Shown: positions 60,836 to 64,000 of the stretch, one piece after another
How positions within the stretch are numbered: the stretch's first letter is position 1
Layout of the letters: every line of letters starts with the position of its first letter
Source of the DNA: Brachypodius melanocephalos
Taxonomy: Eukaryota; Chordata; Aves; Passeriformes; Pycnonotidae
DNA length: 64,000 nt
Reading direction: 5' to 3'
Assembly: GCA_013398615.1 (NCBI GenBank)
Contig: VZSR01001459.1
Span: 8,991,686-9,055,685 of the forward strand
Made by a program: the position numbers and the translations under genes
The notes under the pieces: generated by a model
Told to the model about the DNA's origin: nothing
The model's input: the letters and a program-made list of their open reading frames with translations, nothing else
Databases searched by the model: none

Positions 60836-63417
60836 TCAGATGGAGGCTGGATACCTCATGTGACACAAGCAAACACAAGTTGCTGGATCTGATTTGCAGA
60901 GGATAGGAAAAAACACAACAGAATGTGCTGTACAGAGAGGTGCAGAGAACTTGAAATCTGTGAGAGTTGGAAGGGCAGCGGAAGGAAGAGGAAATAAAAG
61001 GGAGGAATTTACATGGGAAGCACAAAAAGGAGGAATAGAAGCACTGAAAGGACAAAGAAAGGAGTTTCAGAGCTTCTGTTTGGGAGTGTTGGAGCATATG
61101 TGTGAGCAAAGTGAGTTTTGGCATTGGGAGCACCTTGGGTGTTGGCAGAGCTGGAGTCATCTGTTTCCCAGTCAAAACAGCAATTTTGGATTCTGGGCTC
61201 TGTTAATGATGATAAAGAAGCCTCCCATTTGTGGTCTGTGCTTTTGGCAGTGTGGTGGTGCTGGGGGAGGGTTGTGCCACCTTCCCCTGGAGCCAAGGGC
61301 ACGTCCTGTCATTGCTGGGATGTCCCATTGCAGCAAATCTCTGTGGTCTCAGGATTTTTGATGAACTCTCTCTCCGTGTTTGTCCTCTTGAAGTTGTTTC
61401 ACCAGAGGGGTGATTGAGATTTCTTTTTTTCCAAGAAATATAGCTCTATTACAACTGCTTACAGAGCCTAATAATGAGATAATCATTAATTTAAACCTAA
61501 TATTGTGGGTTTTCTGTGGGGTGGTGCAGTGGTTCAGTCATGACCATGGTCCAGGTGAGTTTATTGCTGTTTTTTTTCCCTGTGGATCTTCAGCTACACC
61601 AAAAGTGAAACAGATGCTTTAAAGACTGTCAGCAACTTTGCTATCATGGGAGCTCTTTAGCCAGGACTGGAAATCACTTTTCCAGCAAAATTTCCCAAAC
61701 TCTTCTATACCTCCAGAGCAGAGAATGTTCTATCATGGTCATGTGGAGGGAAATCACTCACATGTGCTCTTTTTTTACAACTCCATCCCAAAAGTGTTGC
61801 CTTTGTTTAGCAACATTTCCTGAGTTGTTTTTGGGCTGGAAGAGAGTCTCAATTTCAGGATCTTTTCAGTGGAAATAGGAACGTGTTTTCTTTGGACTGT
61901 TTAACAAACCCATAAACTCTTTGTGACCAATTAGAGCTCCAATTACCTGCAGCTCTGTTTCTGCCTTGGATGGCTGTGGACATTTTGCACTGCCAGCAAA
62001 CCAGAGTGGAGAATTGGGCTGGTTGTGGCCATATTCTCCTTGGGAACTAGAAAAGCTGATAAATGGGAATAAACTGATTTATTTGGATAAAAAAATACAA
62101 AGCAAAGGATGTGTGTCCTACCTGTAAGAACTGGTTGAGTGGGCAGTAATTATTCCAAAATCCTCTTGGAATATCTGGACCTTGATGATCATTTTCATTC
62201 TCAGTGGACATCCCAATAATTGTCCCTGCCTTAGGATCCACTGGAAGCTGCTCTCAGATCAGAGCAGCCCTTCAGCATTTAACTCCTGACATTGTGACAT
62301 CCATTAGGAACGCAGAGAGGTAGGAATTACCCTATTCAATCTGATTAAAGATCCAATTAAATTGGAATCCTCTCTCTGTTAGTAGCTAATACCACACAAC
62401 TCAACACCCTGGGAAAAGCCCCAGATCTTCCTCCTCTCCTCCCTCATCACAATTAAGGAGCAAATTGTCCCTTAAAGATTAGTTTAGTTTAGTTTCCGTT
62501 TTTCCCAAGTACTTCCAGCTTGGCTTCCATCCTGAAACATGAGATCAATAGCCCTTTATAAATTCTTCTCCTGCCTTGGGAAAGCATTATTATTAGCATT
62601 TTAAATACCTGTTCATTCTCCTAATCATCCTGCCCTTTGTATCAATAACTTTTTTTTGTGTCAGACGGGTCGCAGAGTTAATTATGGTGATTTTCTGTCT
62701 TGTTTTTAACGTGCTGTGTCTTAATTCCAGTGTGATCATTGGAGTGGCTGTTTGACCTGGGTTCACCTGTTCTCATAAATGCTTGTGTCTGTCATGTCCA
62801 TTCCTTGAAGCACTTCATCTGTACATGAAATCCTGAGGATTCTTCTCATTCCTTTCTTAAAGGGACTTCTATTTTCCTTTTATTTTTTTCTCATTTAGTT
62901 CTTTTTACATCTCTAATTGTTGAATGCAGTTCGACTGGTGTCAAAGGCAGAGATAAATCAGCACATGTAAATTGCTGATAATTACTGTTAATAATTATTT
63001 TAGTCCTTTCTAAGGTGTTCTGTACAGAATCCTCATCTCAGTTGCATCTTGAGCACCTTGGGCTGCTGAGCAGATGCTTCCTATTGAAGTGATTTTTATT
63101 CATTTCTGGGGAAGGCAAACAATCCAATTGAATCCCTCTTCTCCTCCAGCCTCCTGAAGGCCAGGGGCTATTTGGTAAATTTAACTGCAGCTACATCAAA
63201 TGAAGCAAATCCACTGTGACCCTTGAGGAAGCCTCATGTTTTAGATCATAGGTCTCTTCTAAATATAGGGATGGGAAATGAATGTCTCCCTGGATGGATG
63301 ATCCTGTAACTGTCTCCTGCAAGGGTTTGCACAATTTCCTTTGAGCTGAGTGGCTTGGTCATTTCTGAACAGGCTGAAATTTGAGTGGATAAAGTGTTTA
63401 AAAATATAAATTCATGT

Positions 63418-63440
63418 TTATATATATATGTGTGTGTGTG
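63418..63440. repeat. (TA)n(TG)n microsatellite
   Basis: TATATATATA runs directly into TGTGTGTGTG. Confidence 0.9.
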
Positions 63441-63530
63441 CACAATTAGTTAAATCACTACATTTGTGTGGTGTTGCATGGAATCGTTTAACCATTTTGG
63501 CAGTTCATGGCAAATAAAATAATTTGGGAG

Positions 63531-63556
63531 ATATATCTATATATATATATATATAT
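63531..63556. repeat. (AT)n microsatellite
   Basis: About 13 AT units with one C interruption near 63537. Confidence 0.9.
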
Positions 63557-64000
63557 TTTGTTTCAAAACCATTTTGTGCAACAGGCAGGGGCTTTAGCCT
63601 TGGGCTTTTGAACTCGATACTACATTTATCTTCCCTGTAAATAATCAGAATACAGCAACATCTGATGTGCCTGAAAGGGAAACAAACACAAGTGGAGCAG
63701 CTGAACATGGAGCAGATGAAACGTTTCAATTTATTCCTGAGCTGTGAACTTTGAAATTTGATATTACACACCTCTAATGTGTTTTCATGAGTGTCCCCAT
63801 ACAAGTGCATTTATACCTTCTATTCATAAATAAAGATAATCGGGTTTCTGCCTCGTGTGGGCACATGAGGAGTGCTGGAAAGCTCATACATTAATGTTTA
63901 TTTCTTCCTGATAATTAACAATTACCTGAGAGGTGGTTCGGATTCCTTCTGGTTTGGGATATTGTTTTATTTGGGTGCTCCTCTCTGAGGAACACCTTCA

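Larger units (their letters stand above)
60836..64000. other. Gene-free, mostly unique sequence
   Basis: No gene is supported. The start (60880-61080) is purine-rich. A donor-like CAG/GTGAGT occurs at 61555, but the short open stretch before it does not read as a recognisable protein. Two TA/TG microsatellites lie near the right end. Confidence 0.55.

Noticed and set aside
61444..61560. Exon-like stretch between TAG at 61443 and the donor GTGAGT at 61555, open in one frame.
   Set aside because: The translation is not recognisable and the acceptor tract is weak. With many donors expected by chance in 64 kb, this is not enough.

Overview
The window is vertebrate nuclear DNA, almost certainly from a bird and probably a songbird. 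Nearly all recognisable interspersed repeats are short, 5'-truncated CR1 LINE copies, there are no mammalian-type SINEs or LINE-1 tails, and one AT-rich block looks like an avian LTR. The passerine placement rests on the look of the CR1 and LTR copies and is an inference. No protein-coding gene, tRNA, rRNA or CRISPR array could be supported. The open reading frames on both strands are short, have no recognisable domains, and many lie inside CR1 copies or GC-rich DNA. The window is best read as intergenic or large-intron sequence around one CpG-island promoter.

Layout. Positions 481-985 hold a three-copy tandem repeat with a unit of about 164-170 bp. Positions 5169-5494 hold a compact element with near-perfect inverted arms flanked by a 10-bp direct repeat; it looks like a non-autonomous DNA transposon. 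From 8 to 37 kb the sequence is mostly unique, with scattered CR1 copies in both orientations and one LTR-like block (16312-16827). Three runs of exactly 100 N (20213-20312, 38277-38376, 59793-59892) are assembly gaps; the first two end in the same short repeat in opposite orientation. Positions 38.4-49.4 kb are again mostly unique, with one CR1 and several homopolymers.

A CpG island at about 50.1-51.3 kb is the only promoter-like region. It carries a G-quadruplex-type G-run cluster, GC boxes, a polypyrimidine tract ending in 24 T, and several candidate splice donors, and is probably the start of a transcript whose other exons lie outside the window. Its direction cannot be settled from sequence alone. 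Unique AT-rich stretches with TAATTA homeodomain-type sites (for example 26.5-27.05 kb and 52.86-53.01 kb) look like conserved non-coding elements, but this was not tested. The right end (58.0-60.8 kb) is a CR1 cluster with copies of different ages.

No new multi-gene system was found. The observations most worth checking are the inverted-repeat element at 5.2-5.5 kb, the tandem repeat at the left end, the repeat shared by two gap edges, and the CpG-island promoter.
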